Assembly (NCBI RefSeq): GCF_041276565.1
Contig: NZ_JBGGGR010000001.1
Location: 1 to 64,000, forward strand
Length of the DNA stretch: 64,000 nucleotides
Reading direction: 5' to 3'
Source: Phytoplasma sp041276565
GTDB taxonomy: Bacteria; Bacillota_I; Bacilli_A; Acholeplasmatales; Acholeplasmataceae
Shown: positions 8,056-16,242 of the stretch, one piece after another
Numbering within the stretch: position 1 is the first letter of the stretch
How the letters are laid out: each line of letters begins with the position of its first letter
Notes under the pieces: generated by a model
Told to the model about the DNA's origin: nothing
Database searches by the model: none
Seen by the model: the letters and a program-made list of their open reading frames with translations, nothing else
Position numbers and translations under genes: made by a program

Positions 8056-9318
8056 GTGTTTTTATTCGAAGAATTAAAATGGCGTAATTTGATTAAAGAT
8101 GTAAGCGATGAAAAACAAATAGAAACTTTATTAAACGAAGGTAAAATTGCTTTTTATTGTGGTTTTGATCCGACAGCTATTTCATTAACTATAGGTCATT
8201 TAATCCAAATTGTAACTATTTCGTTATTACAAAAAAGAGGACATCATCCTTTTGTTTTATTAGGGAAAGCAACATCTTTAATAGGAGATCCTAAAGAAAA
8301 AGAAGAAAGAAAATTATTATCTTTAAAAGATGTTAGTTTTAATTACGAAAAAATCAAGGATCAATTAAAAAAACTATTACCTAAAGAAAATATTGATTTC
8401 GTTGACAATTATGAATGGATTTCTAAAATAGATGTTATTTCTTTTTTAAGAGATTATGGAAAATATTTTAATGTTAATTATATGATTTCTAAAGATAAAA
8501 TAGCGAAAAGATTAACAAAAGGTATTTCTTATACAGAATTTTCTTATATGATCTTACAATCGATTGATTTTCACCATTTATATAAAAATCACGAAGTACA
8601 ATTACAATTAGGCGGTTCTGATCAATGGGGTAATATTACTTCAGGGCTCGAATTAATTAGAAAAATGGAATCTAATAATGAAGATAAAAACACTAAAAAA
8701 CCTTTAGGAATGAGTATGATACTTTTATTAGATGATAAAGGTAATAAAATCGGTAAAAGTGATAATAACGCTGTTTGGTTAGATCAAAAACTTACAACTC
8801 CTTACAGAATATACCAATTTTTTTTAAACACAGAAGATAAAAATGTTGTAAGTTTTTTAAAAAGATTGACTTTATTAGAAGTAGAAGAAATTATTAAATT
8901 GGAAGAAATGACTCAAATTAATCCTAAAGCCAGATTAGCACAAAAAGAATTAGCTAAACAAGTGGTAACTTTGGTTCATGGTTCAGATGTTTTTCAAGAA
9001 TGTCTTTTAACAAATGATATTTTATTTTCTAAAAAAACTGAAGATTTAAAAATAGAAGATTTTACATTAATAAAAAAAAGGTTGTTTTCTGTAGAAATAG
9101 ATAAACCGATTTTATTATTAGATGCTTTAGTTCAAACAAAGCTAGCCGATTCTAAAAAAAAAGCTAAAACTTTAATTTTGTCTGGTGCTATTAAAATTTT
9201 CAAAAAAACTATAAAAGAAGTAGATTTTTATTTAGATTCAGAACAAACTTTATTCCAAAAATATATTTTATTAACAAAAAAAAATAAAATAAATGCTTTA
9301 ATTATTTTTCGTTCTTGA
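8056..9318 (+). CDS. tyrS: Tyrosyl-tRNA synthetase
   Basis: Charges tRNA-Tyr. This 420-residue class I enzyme has the Rossmann domain (GKIAFYCGFDPTA), GGSDQWGN for the substrate site, the KMSKS-equivalent KIGKSDNN, and a C-terminal S4-like domain (KKKAKTLILSGAIKI). Start is GTG 8056 with TAGAGG at 8043-8048. One oddity: the HIGH motif reads TIGH (residues 45-48), so the first histidine is threonine, although Thr40 and His48 are kept. The 3' end encodes one arm of a terminator hairpin. Confidence 0.95.
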   Translation: MFLFEELKWRNLIKDVSDEKQIETLLNEGKIAFYCGFDPTAISLTIGHLIQIVTISLLQKRGHHPFVLLGKATSLIGDPKEKEERKLLSLKDVSFNYEKIKDQLKKLLPKENIDFVDNYEWISKIDVISFLRDYGKYFNVNYMISKDKIAKRLTKGISYTEFSYMILQSIDFHHLYKNHEVQLQLGGSDQWGNITSGLELIRKMESNNEDKNTKKPLGMSMILLLDDKGNKIGKSDNNAVWLDQKLTTPYRIYQFFLNTEDKNVVSFLKRLTLLEVEEIIKLEEMTQINPKARLAQKELAKQVVTLVHGSDVFQECLLTNDILFSKKTEDLKIEDFTLIKKRLFSVEIDKPILLLDALVQTKLADSKKKAKTLILSGAIKIFKKTIKEVDFYLDSEQTLFQKYILLTKKNKINALIIFRS

Positions 9319-9345
9319 AAATTAATTAAAGCATTATTTTTTTTC
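9292..9345 (+). terminator. Intrinsic terminator overlapping the tyrS 3' end
   Basis: AATGCTTTAATTA (9292-9304, inside the last tyrS codons) pairs perfectly with TAATTAAAGCATT (9323-9335), and eight T residues follow. The stem of 13 bp plus U-run is the clearest terminator in this part of the window. Confidence 0.8.
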
Positions 9346-9366
9346 AAAAAAAGGAGTTTGATTTCA

Positions 9367-9810
9367 TTGGATAATTTCAATAAATTATATCGTGATTTGA
9401 TAATTAAGTATTATCGTAATCCTGTTAATAAAGGTTTGATTCAGGATAGCGAGTTCGATAAATATTTTACGATTAAAAAAAAAAATATCGCTTGTAGCGA
9501 TGAAATTATTTTACAAGTTAAATTAGATAAAGACGTTATTACAGATATTAAATATGAAGCACAAGGATGTATCATTTTACAATCATCGGCTTCTTTGATG
9601 TCTGTTTATTTAAAAAACATTGAAATTAAAACAGCTATTAAAAAAATAAATAATTTTTGTGATATGTTGGAGAATAAATTGTTTGATAAAGATATATTAG
9701 AAGAAGAATTACAAATTTTTTCATTAGTTAAAGGTTTTCCAGGAAGATTTGTTTGTGCTAGTATGCCTTGGTCTTTGTTATTGGAAGTATTAGAATCTTC
9801 TAAACAATAA
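9367..9810 (+). CDS. sufU: Iron-sulfur cluster assembly scaffold, SufU type
   Basis: Accepts sulfur from the cysteine desulfurase for Fe-S assembly in Firmicutes-type SUF systems. All three metal-binding cysteines are visible: IACSDEI (usual TCGDRI; the Asp ligand is kept), AQGCIILQSSAS and the C-terminal RFVCASMPWSLL. I choose TTG 9367 because AAGGAG (9351-9356) stands 10 bases before it. TTG 9358 would be only one base from that site. The length of 147 residues is typical. sufS and sufB are not in the window. Confidence 0.88.
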   Translation: MDNFNKLYRDLIIKYYRNPVNKGLIQDSEFDKYFTIKKKNIACSDEIILQVKLDKDVITDIKYEAQGCIILQSSASLMSVYLKNIEIKTAIKKINNFCDMLENKLFDKDILEEELQIFSLVKGFPGRFVCASMPWSLLLEVLESSKQ

Positions 9811-9841
9811 ATTAATTTTATATTATCAAAAATATAATATA

Positions 9842-9850
9842 TGTTATAAT
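9842..9850 (+). promoter_or_regulatory. Putative extended -10 promoter before the ABC ATPase gene
   Basis: TGTTATAAT matches an extended -10 element (TGN + TATAAT), about 100 bases upstream of the next gene. No good -35 is seen at 17 bases. An imperfect inverted repeat (TTTTAGAAAT at 9899-9908 against ATTTCCTAAAA at 9922-9932) lies in the leader between this site and the gene. Confidence 0.4.
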
Positions 9851-9951
9851 AAATATATCTTATTTTTATTAATTAGTTATTTAAATTTAGTAATTCTTTT
9901 TAGAAATAAGGGAAAAAATAAGATTTCCTAAAATAAGAAAGGTTTTATTAT

Positions 9952-10665
9952 TTGAAAATAATGTTAGAAATAATTGATTTATATAAAACTTTTTTTATTA
10001 ATAAAAAATCTATTTCCGTTTTGCAAAAAATTAATTTAAAAATACCTAAAAATCAAATTTTTGGGTTGGTAGGTTCTACTGGTTCAGGAAAAACTACCTT
10101 ATTGCAAATAATGAATGGTTTAATGAAACCAGACAAAAGAAAAGAAACTAAAATTTATAAAGAATTTTCGTTACAAGAAAGTGGTACTATTTGGCAAAAT
10201 TTTAATATTTTAAGTAATTTAAATGTTTTTGACAATGTAGCTTTGCCATTAAAAATAAGAAATCTGGATTCAGAAGAAATTCGAAGCAGAGTTTTAAAAG
10301 TTCTTGATTTTGTAGAATTATCTAATTTTTTGCATTCATATCCTAAACAATTATCGGGTGGTCAAAAACAAAGAGTGGCTATCGCTAGAACTTTAGTTTA
10401 CGAACCGAAAATTATTTTTTGTGATGAACCCACTTCAGCTTTAAATGAACAAACTAGTAAAAATATTTTAAAATTATTTTATGATATAAATCAAAAATTA
10501 AAAACAACTATTGTTATCGTTTCGCATGATTCTTCAGTTATTAAAACTTTGTGTAATTCTGTTGCTATTTTGAATCAAGGTCAAATAGAAAAAGTGGTTA
10601 ATTTAAAACCTAGTTATGATTTTCAATCTTTTTCTTACCAAGCCATTTTTAAAAAATCGAATTGA
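9952..10665 (+). CDS. ABC transporter ATP-binding protein, MetN-like
   Basis: A 237-residue ATPase with Walker A GSTGSGKTTLL, Q-loop IWQNFNIL, signature LSGGQKQRVAIARTL, Walker B KIIFCDEPTSAL and H-loop IVSHDSS. The segment around VFDNVALPLKIR and CDEPTSAL resembles methionine importer ATPases, but the C-terminal NIL domain of MetN is absent and the region between Walker A and the Q-loop is short. Start is TTG 9952 (AAGG 9 bases upstream); ATG 9961 is the alternative. No permease or binding-protein gene is adjacent, and a 471-base gap follows, so partners must lie elsewhere or are lost. Substrate not determinable. Confidence 0.75.
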   Translation: MKIMLEIIDLYKTFFINKKSISVLQKINLKIPKNQIFGLVGSTGSGKTTLLQIMNGLMKPDKRKETKIYKEFSLQESGTIWQNFNILSNLNVFDNVALPLKIRNLDSEEIRSRVLKVLDFVELSNFLHSYPKQLSGGQKQRVAIARTLVYEPKIIFCDEPTSALNEQTSKNILKLFYDINQKLKTTIVIVSHDSSVIKTLCNSVAILNQGQIEKVVNLKPSYDFQSFSYQAIFKKSN

Positions 10666-11136
10666 TATTTTATTTCTTAATTGGTCGAATTATCGCTATT
10701 TAATAAATTAAAAATGAATAATTGATGAAAAATTATATCTTTTTATTATTATTCTTTTTATTTTTTTATAATTTAATAATATTTTTAAAAAAATTTCATT
10801 TTTTTATTTTCCTTTTTATATAGTTTTTAGGATAATTTTAATAAAATCTCAAATTATATTTCTATAAAATTTGGATTTTATAGAAATATAATATATAATT
10901 AATACAAGCGTTGATGTTTAATATAGTAAGAATTTTCAAAATTAAATATTTGTTTTATTTCTTTTTTAAAATAACTTTTTTAAATTTTTAATTTTTAAAA
11001 TTTTTTTTATATAAAATATATATGTGCAATTTTTAAAGTTTAAAAATTATACCATTAGTAAAAAATATTTTTTTAAATTTAAAAAATTTTAATATCATAA
11101 AATAAAAATTTTGAAAAAAAGAGAGTAATTATAAAA
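10666..11136. other. 471-base non-coding region
   Basis: No open frame of useful length is seen on either strand. The region is extremely AT-rich and contains one perfect 18-bp stem-loop (10853-10892). GAGAG at 11121-11125 is the ribosome-binding site of rpsT. It may be a decayed remnant of permease genes that usually follow such an ATPase, but no recognisable protein sequence remains. Confidence 0.5.
10853..10892. repeat. Perfect 18-bp inverted repeat with 4-base loop
   Basis: Arm 10853-10870 (ATTATATTTCTATAAAAT) is exactly complementary to 10875-10892, with loop TTGG. No T-run follows on either strand, so it is not a classical intrinsic terminator. It lies isolated about 190 bases after the ABC ATPase gene and 240 before rpsT. 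Confidence 0.7.
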
Positions 11137-11400
11137 ATGGCTAATACAAAACAACAAAAAAAACGTATCAAAACAAATGAAAAACGTAGATTAATGAATA
11201 GTGCTTTTAAATCTTCAGTTAGAACATTTATAAAAAAATTTAAAACTTATGTGTCTGCTTCTGATAAAGAAAAAGCTAATTCTTGTTTTAATCTTATTAA
11301 TAAAAAATTAGATAAAGGATTATCTAAAGGTATTTTTCATATAAATTTTGTATCCAGAAACAAATCTAATTTTGCTAAATTATTAAACAGTATCAAATAA
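11137..11400 (+). CDS. rpsT: 30S ribosomal protein S20
   Basis: An 87-residue, highly basic all-helical protein binding the 5' domain of 16S rRNA. It shows MANTKQQKKRIKTNEKRRLMN, a central SSVRTFIKKF and the C-terminal KGIFHINFVSRNKSNFAKLLN (usual KGVIHKNKAARKKSRL). GAGAG lies 11 bases upstream of the ATG. It is monocistronic by its spacing and by the hairpin after it. Confidence 0.95.
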   Translation: MANTKQQKKRIKTNEKRRLMNSAFKSSVRTFIKKFKTYVSASDKEKANSCFNLINKKLDKGLSKGIFHINFVSRNKSNFAKLLNSIK

Positions 11401-11417
11401 ATAAGTTGATCAAATTT

Positions 11418-11449
11418 ATTGGACGTATGTTTCCAATTATTTTTTTATT
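11418..11449 (+). terminator. Probable terminator after rpsT
   Basis: ATTGGA (11418-11423) pairs with TCCAAT (11432-11437) around an 8-base loop, followed by TATTTTTTTATT. The stem is short (6 bp, with weak AT extension), so strength is uncertain. Confidence 0.45.
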
Positions 11450-11490
11450 AGCGTAAGGATGTTTTTTAGTAAATTATAAAGGATTTTTTT

Positions 11491-12789
11491 ATGTTGGATT
11501 TAAAATTTGTTTTACGTAATATGGATTTAGTTTTAGAAAAACTTCAAAAAAGATTAATAGAAATCAAAGATTTAGACAATATTGTGGTTTTATCTAATAT
11601 GAGAAAAGAATTGATTCAAAAAATAGAAAAAATCCGCTTTCGTAAAAACAATGTATCACAAGTTATTTCAGAATTAAAACACAAATCAGAACAAGAAAAT
11701 CAATTCAATAATGATAATTTCAAAAGCGAACAAAAAAGTGAACAAATTTCTAAAAAAGATTTAAAGGAATTTGAAAAACAATTACAAGAAATAGAGCAAA
11801 AAATTTCTCATATTTTGTATAATATCCCTAATATTCCTCATGATTCTGTTCCTGTAGGAACAGATGAAAATGACAATGTAGAAGTATTTCGTTTTTTAGA
11901 ACCAAAAAAATTTTCATTTCCTGTGAAAGATCATATTGAATTGGGAAAAAATTTAGATATTTTAGATTTTGAAAGAGCAACTAAAATTACAGGCAGTAAA
12001 TTTGTTGTTTTAAAAGGGGCCGGAGCTAGATTAGAAAGGTCTTTAATCAATTTCATGCTTGATGTTCATATATCGAAAGGGTATGAAGAAATTTTGTCTC
12101 CTTTCATTGTTAATAAAACATCTATGTTTTCAACAGGACAATTACCTAAATTTAAAAAAGATCTTTTTAAGTTGAAATTAGATAAGCATGAATGGTATTT
12201 AAATCCGACTGCTGAAGTGCCTATGGTTAATTTTCATCGTGACGATGTTTTAGATAAAAACCAATTACCTTTAAAATATGTTGGTTTTACTACTTGTTTT
12301 AGACAAGAAGCAGGTGCTAACGGTTTAAAAAGTAAAGGTATTTTTAGACAAAAACAATTTAATAAAGTGGAATTGGTTCAATTTGTAGAACCTCAAAATT
12401 CTTATAAAGCTTTAGAAGAAATGTTAAAAGATTCTGAATATATTTTACAAAAATTAAATTTACCTTATAGAATCCTTACTTTATCAACAGGCGATTTAGG
12501 TTTTAGTGCAAGTAAAACTTATGATATTGAAGTATGGATTCCAAGTCAAAATAGATATCGTGAAATCGCCTCTATAAGTAATACAGAGTCTTTTCAAGCA
12601 AGAAGAGCAAATATCAAACTTAAAGATAATACAAAAAATAAAAAAGAATATTTACATATTTTAAACGGTTCTGCTTTAGCAGTAGGAAGAACAATGATGG
12701 CTATTATAGAAAATTATCAAGATGAAAACGGTCATATTGTTGTTCCTGAAGTTTTACATGACTACTTTAAAGAAAATTTAATTAAATAA
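11491..12789 (+). CDS. serS: Seryl-tRNA synthetase
   Basis: This 432-residue class II synthetase charges the tRNA-Ser species, including the one at 1755. The N-terminal coiled-coil arm (about residues 25-105) is rich in K, E and Q. Motif 2 is GFTTCFRQEAGA with IFRQKQFNKVEL, and motif 3 is NGSALAVGRTMMAIIENYQ. TAAAGGA lies 8 bases before the ATG. No T-box leader is visible in the 90-base upstream gap. Confidence 0.96.
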   Translation: MLDLKFVLRNMDLVLEKLQKRLIEIKDLDNIVVLSNMRKELIQKIEKIRFRKNNVSQVISELKHKSEQENQFNNDNFKSEQKSEQISKKDLKEFEKQLQEIEQKISHILYNIPNIPHDSVPVGTDENDNVEVFRFLEPKKFSFPVKDHIELGKNLDILDFERATKITGSKFVVLKGAGARLERSLINFMLDVHISKGYEEILSPFIVNKTSMFSTGQLPKFKKDLFKLKLDKHEWYLNPTAEVPMVNFHRDDVLDKNQLPLKYVGFTTCFRQEAGANGLKSKGIFRQKQFNKVELVQFVEPQNSYKALEEMLKDSEYILQKLNLPYRILTLSTGDLGFSASKTYDIEVWIPSQNRYREIASISNTESFQARRANIKLKDNTKNKKEYLHILNGSALAVGRTMMAIIENYQDENGHIVVPEVLHDYFKENLIK

Positions 12790-12843
12790 ATATTTTAAAA
12801 TGATTTTTCAATATATTTATTTAATTAAATAAGGAAAAATAAT

Positions 12844-15021
12844 ATGAATCAATTAGAGAATTTTATTAAAAAAAATATGTTTTGGGTCGTAATAGTATCT
12901 ATAATATCATTTGGTTTGGTAGTAAATATTTATGAAATAGTTACCGAACCAGAACCACGTTCTTGGACTGAATTACAAAATGTTTTGACAAATAAACAAA
13001 AAGGACAAGCTACAAAAATAGAAGTTAATAATAAACAAATAGTAATACTTTCAGTTGATGACGTGAAGCCTTATATTTCTAAGATAGCTCCTGGTTTTTA
13101 TGATTTAAAAGTAAGATATAAAATAAAAGAAGAATCGAATCTAGAAGGAACTTCGAAAACAATAATTTATGAAACTGTACCACAACATAATTGGGACGAA
13201 ATTGTAAAGCTTATTCTAACACAGAGTAAAGATGCGATAACAAACACATCCTATTCTGGAGTTATGACAAATGAATCAATATTAAAAGGTAATCGTACTT
13301 ATGCAAATAATTATGGGTTATCGACTTTATTAAAATCATTTAATCTTGCATTAACATTCTCATTTCTTTATTATTTGTTTTATTTATTCAATAAAACCAA
13401 AAATCAGTTGGTAGATAATTTGTCTCCAAATCAAAGTAAAGGTGGTTCTCAAAAAAAGATTTTTAAAAAACCTCCATTTACTTTCGCAGATGTTGCTGGT
13501 GCAGAAGAAGAAAAAGAAGAAATGGAAGAGTTAGTTGATTTTTTAAAAAATCCTCAAAAATATTCTTTAATGGGTGCAAGAATGCCAAAAGGGATTTTAT
13601 TAGCAGGTCCACCAGGCACAGGTAAAACTTTATTAGCTAAAGCTGTTGCTGGAGAAGCAAAAGTACCTTTTTTTGCAGTTTCTGGTTCTGAATTTGTCGA
13701 AATGTTTGTAGGGTTAGGTGCTTCACGTATTAGAAATTTATTCAAAACATCACAAAGATATGCTCCTTGTATAATTTTTATAGACGAAATCGAAACTGTT
13801 GCTCGTAAAAGAGGAATGAGTTTTGGAAACACTGAACAAGAACAAACATTGAATCAATTATTGATTGAATTAGATGGTTTTAATCCTAGTAGAGGAGTTC
13901 TTGTTATCGCAGCTACAAATGAACCTGATTTTTTAGATCCTGCTTTATTAAGACCTGGTCGTTTTGATCGTCGTTTTAATATTAATTTACCAAATGTTAA
14001 AGACAGAGAAGCAATTTTAAAATTACATGCACAAAATAAAAGAATTGCTCCTGATGTAGATTTAAAAGAAATAGCTAAAGAAACACCAGGTTTTAGTGGT
14101 GCTCAATTGGAAGGTGTTTTAAACGAAGCAGCTTTGTTATCTATTAGAAATAATTTAGTAGCAATTGATAAACAAACACTTAGTGAAGCTGTTGATCGTA
14201 TATTAATGGGTCCTTCTAAAAAAAGTGCAAAATATACTAAAAAAGAAAAAAAAATGGTTTCTTATCACGAAGCAGGACATGCTGTTATTGGTTTAAAATT
14301 ACCATATGCTCAAAAAGTTCAAAAAATAACAATTATTCCTCGTGGAATGGCAGGCGGATACAATATAATGTTGAACGAAGAAGAAACTTTTACATCTTCT
14401 AAAAAACAATTATTAGCCACAATTACATCTTTCTTAGGTGGTAGAGCCGCTGAAGAATTGTTCTTGGATGATATTTCAGATGGAGCTTATCAAGATTTAC
14501 AAGTAGCTACTCGAATTGCTACTCAAATGGTAACTAAATTCGGAATGAGCGATTTAGGTTTAGTTCAATTTGGTTCAGATGAAAATAGTTTTCATAAAAA
14601 TTTTTCAGATGCGAAAGCTTCAGAAATTGATGAAGCTGTTAAAAAAATTATTTCTGAATGTTATGAAACAGCTAAAAAAATAATTTCAGAAAACAAAGAA
14701 CTTTTATTTAAAATAAGTGATTATTTATTAGAACTTGAAACTTTGAGTAAAAAAGATATTGAAGAAATATTAACAACTGGAAAAATTAGTAGTTCTTCAC
14801 AAGAAGAAACACAAGAAACAGAAAAAGTTAATTCAACAAATGATGATTCAAAAGAAATAAAAGATATTGATGAAAATATAAATGATAGTAATGATAGTAA
14901 TGACGAATCAGAATCTCAAAACACAGAACAAATCAACTCAACAAATGATGATTCACAAGAAGTAAAAGATGTTGAAGAAAATATAAATGATATCATTGGC
15001 AAAAAAGAAAATAATCAATAA
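12844..15021 (+). CDS. ftsH: Membrane-bound ATP-dependent zinc metalloprotease FtsH (HflB)
   Basis: Degrades misfolded membrane and regulatory proteins. The 725 residues contain TM1 (about 11-29), an extracytoplasmic domain with YETV, TM2 (about 163-182), Walker A GPPGTGKT (about 255-262), Walker B IIFIDEIE, pore loop MFVGLG, second region of homology RPGRFDRR, zinc motif HEAGH (475-479) and the third ligand region ISDGAYQDLQVAT. The acidic, Asn/Asp/Ser-rich tail (about 655-725) is longer than usual and contains a duplicated 23-residue unit. AAGGA lies 8 bases before the ATG. In Acholeplasmatales this protease is the housekeeping copy; the shorter AAA+ gene at 63158 is a different type. Confidence 0.96.
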   Translation: MNQLENFIKKNMFWVVIVSIISFGLVVNIYEIVTEPEPRSWTELQNVLTNKQKGQATKIEVNNKQIVILSVDDVKPYISKIAPGFYDLKVRYKIKEESNLEGTSKTIIYETVPQHNWDEIVKLILTQSKDAITNTSYSGVMTNESILKGNRTYANNYGLSTLLKSFNLALTFSFLYYLFYLFNKTKNQLVDNLSPNQSKGGSQKKIFKKPPFTFADVAGAEEEKEEMEELVDFLKNPQKYSLMGARMPKGILLAGPPGTGKTLLAKAVAGEAKVPFFAVSGSEFVEMFVGLGASRIRNLFKTSQRYAPCIIFIDEIETVARKRGMSFGNTEQEQTLNQLLIELDGFNPSRGVLVIAATNEPDFLDPALLRPGRFDRRFNINLPNVKDREAILKLHAQNKRIAPDVDLKEIAKETPGFSGAQLEGVLNEAALLSIRNNLVAIDKQTLSEAVDRILMGPSKKSAKYTKKEKKMVSYHEAGHAVIGLKLPYAQKVQKITIIPRGMAGGYNIMLNEEETFTSSKKQLLATITSFLGGRAAEELFLDDISDGAYQDLQVATRIATQMVTKFGMSDLGLVQFGSDENSFHKNFSDAKASEIDEAVKKIISECYETAKKIISENKELLFKISDYLLELETLSKKDIEEILTTGKISSSSQEETQETEKVNSTNDDSKEIKDIDENINDSNDSNDESESQNTEQINSTNDDSQEVKDVEENINDIIGKKENNQ
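14818..14991 (+). repeat. Two-copy direct repeat encoding the FtsH tail
   Basis: Copies 14818-14886 and 14923-14991 are offset by exactly 105 bases (35 codons) and encode TEKVNSTNDDSKEIKDIDEN and TEQINSTNDDSQEVKDVEEN, each followed by IND. The 36 bases between them encode a Ser/Asn/Asp stretch with the tandem DSN DSN pattern. The duplication keeps the reading frame. Confidence 0.85.
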
Positions 15022-15033
15022 GAAAATAAATTT

Positions 15034-15100
15034 AATAAATAAAAATATATTTTGGTTTATTTAAAACTAAAATATATTATTTATTTTATTTTTTTTATAT
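15034..15100 (+). terminator. Intrinsic terminator after ftsH
   Basis: AATAAATAAAAATATATTTTGGTT pairs, with one small bulge and one G-T pair, with AACTAAAATATATTATTTATT, followed by TTATTTTTTTTAT. Both ends are approximate. Confidence 0.6.
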
Positions 15101-15160
15101 AAATCATTTTTTTATTTTTTAAATATAATTTAAATTCACTTGAGGAAGTTTTTTTATAAA

Positions 15161-16060
15161 ATGATAAAAAAATTTATTATTTCAGAACAAGATAAAAATT
15201 TACGTTTAGATATATTTTTAATGAAAAATTTAAACATAAGTAGAAATAAATGTTCTTTGTTAATTGATTCCGAACAAGTTTTTGTAAATGATGAATTAAA
15301 AAAAAAGAGATATTTATTAAAAACCAATGATATAATAATAACTTCTATTGTTGAAAAAGAATCAGAAATAAATATTTTTAAACCTGTTGATTTAAATTTA
15401 AAAATAATTTATGAAGATCAATATTTAGCAGTCATTGATAAACCTGTTAATTTAATAGTTCATCCTTCTAATAGTTATTCAGGAACTACTTTGATTAACG
15501 GATTATATCACCAAATTAAAGATTTTCAATGTCAAGACACAGCAAGACCTGGCATTGTTCATCGTTTAGATAAAGATACTACAGGATTAATTATTGTTGG
15601 CAAAACAGATGAATTTGTTAAAATTATGCAAAAATTAATTCAAAAAAGAAAAGTTCAAAGGATTTATTGGGCTTTAATTCATGGATATTTAGGTTACGAT
15701 TATGGAACTATTGATTTACCTATAAAAAGAAGTGTTGTTAATTTTTCTAAAATGGAAGTTTCTGATAAAGGAAAAACAGCTACTACTCATTTTAAAATTT
15801 TAAAAAAATTTAAAGATTTTTCTTTATTAGAATTGAAATTAGATACCGGCAGAACACATCAAATTAGAGTTCATTTATCTTATTTAAAACATCCTATCGT
15901 GGGAGATGTTTTATATGGCAATAAAAATCAATCCATACAACAACAATTATTGCATTCTAAAAAGATTAATTTTACTCATCCTATAACAAATCAATATGTA
16001 GAATTAGAAACTCCTTTACCTAGTCATTTTCAAGAATTTTTAGTTCAAATAGAAAATTAA
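15161..16060 (+). CDS. rluD: Pseudouridine synthase, RluD/RluA family
   Basis: Isomerises uridines in 23S rRNA. An N-terminal S4 RNA-binding domain (LRLDIFLMKNLNISRNKCSLLID) is followed by the catalytic domain with HRLDKDTTGLIIVGKT (catalytic Asp), TGRTHQIRVHL and HPIVGDVLYG. I start at ATG 15161 (299 residues); a TTG at 15140 overlaps the ribosome-binding sequence TTGAGGAAG and is unlikely. Assignment to RluD rather than a paralogue (RluC-like) is by general similarity only. Confidence 0.88.
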   Translation: MIKKFIISEQDKNLRLDIFLMKNLNISRNKCSLLIDSEQVFVNDELKKKRYLLKTNDIIITSIVEKESEINIFKPVDLNLKIIYEDQYLAVIDKPVNLIVHPSNSYSGTTLINGLYHQIKDFQCQDTARPGIVHRLDKDTTGLIIVGKTDEFVKIMQKLIQKRKVQRIYWALIHGYLGYDYGTIDLPIKRSVVNFSKMEVSDKGKTATTHFKILKKFKDFSLLELKLDTGRTHQIRVHLSYLKHPIVGDVLYGNKNQSIQQQLLHSKKINFTHPITNQYVELETPLPSHFQEFLVQIEN

Positions 16061-16139
16061 TAATTATTATAAATTAATTTTTTGATTTTGTTAAAATGCA
16101 GAGATTTTTTTAAAAATTATTTTGATCAATTAAATTATT

Positions 16140-16189
16140 ATAGTTAATAAATAATATTTGTAAAATATTAAATATTATTTATTAACTAT
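16140..16189. repeat. Perfect 20-bp inverted repeat between rluD and argS
   Basis: Arm 16140-16159 (ATAGTTAATAAATAATATTT) is exactly complementary to 16170-16189, with a 10-base loop GTAAAATATT. Only a weak T-rich sequence follows (16190-16205). It could act as the rluD terminator or as a leader structure for argS, whose start is 53 bases downstream. Confidence 0.65.
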
Positions 16190-16242
16190 TGTTTATAATT
16201 TTTATATATAAGTTAATATGTAATAATCAAGGATATTTACAA

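Noticed and set aside
11401..11490. T-box leader before serS (also considered before tyrS, leuS, argS, metG)
   Set aside because: Gaps are too short and AT-rich, and no T-box consensus (TGGNACCGCG-like) is visible.
13554..13832. A 92-codon minus-strand reading frame opposite the ftsH AAA domain
   Set aside because: Antisense to a highly conserved region and low in recognisable features; shadow frame.
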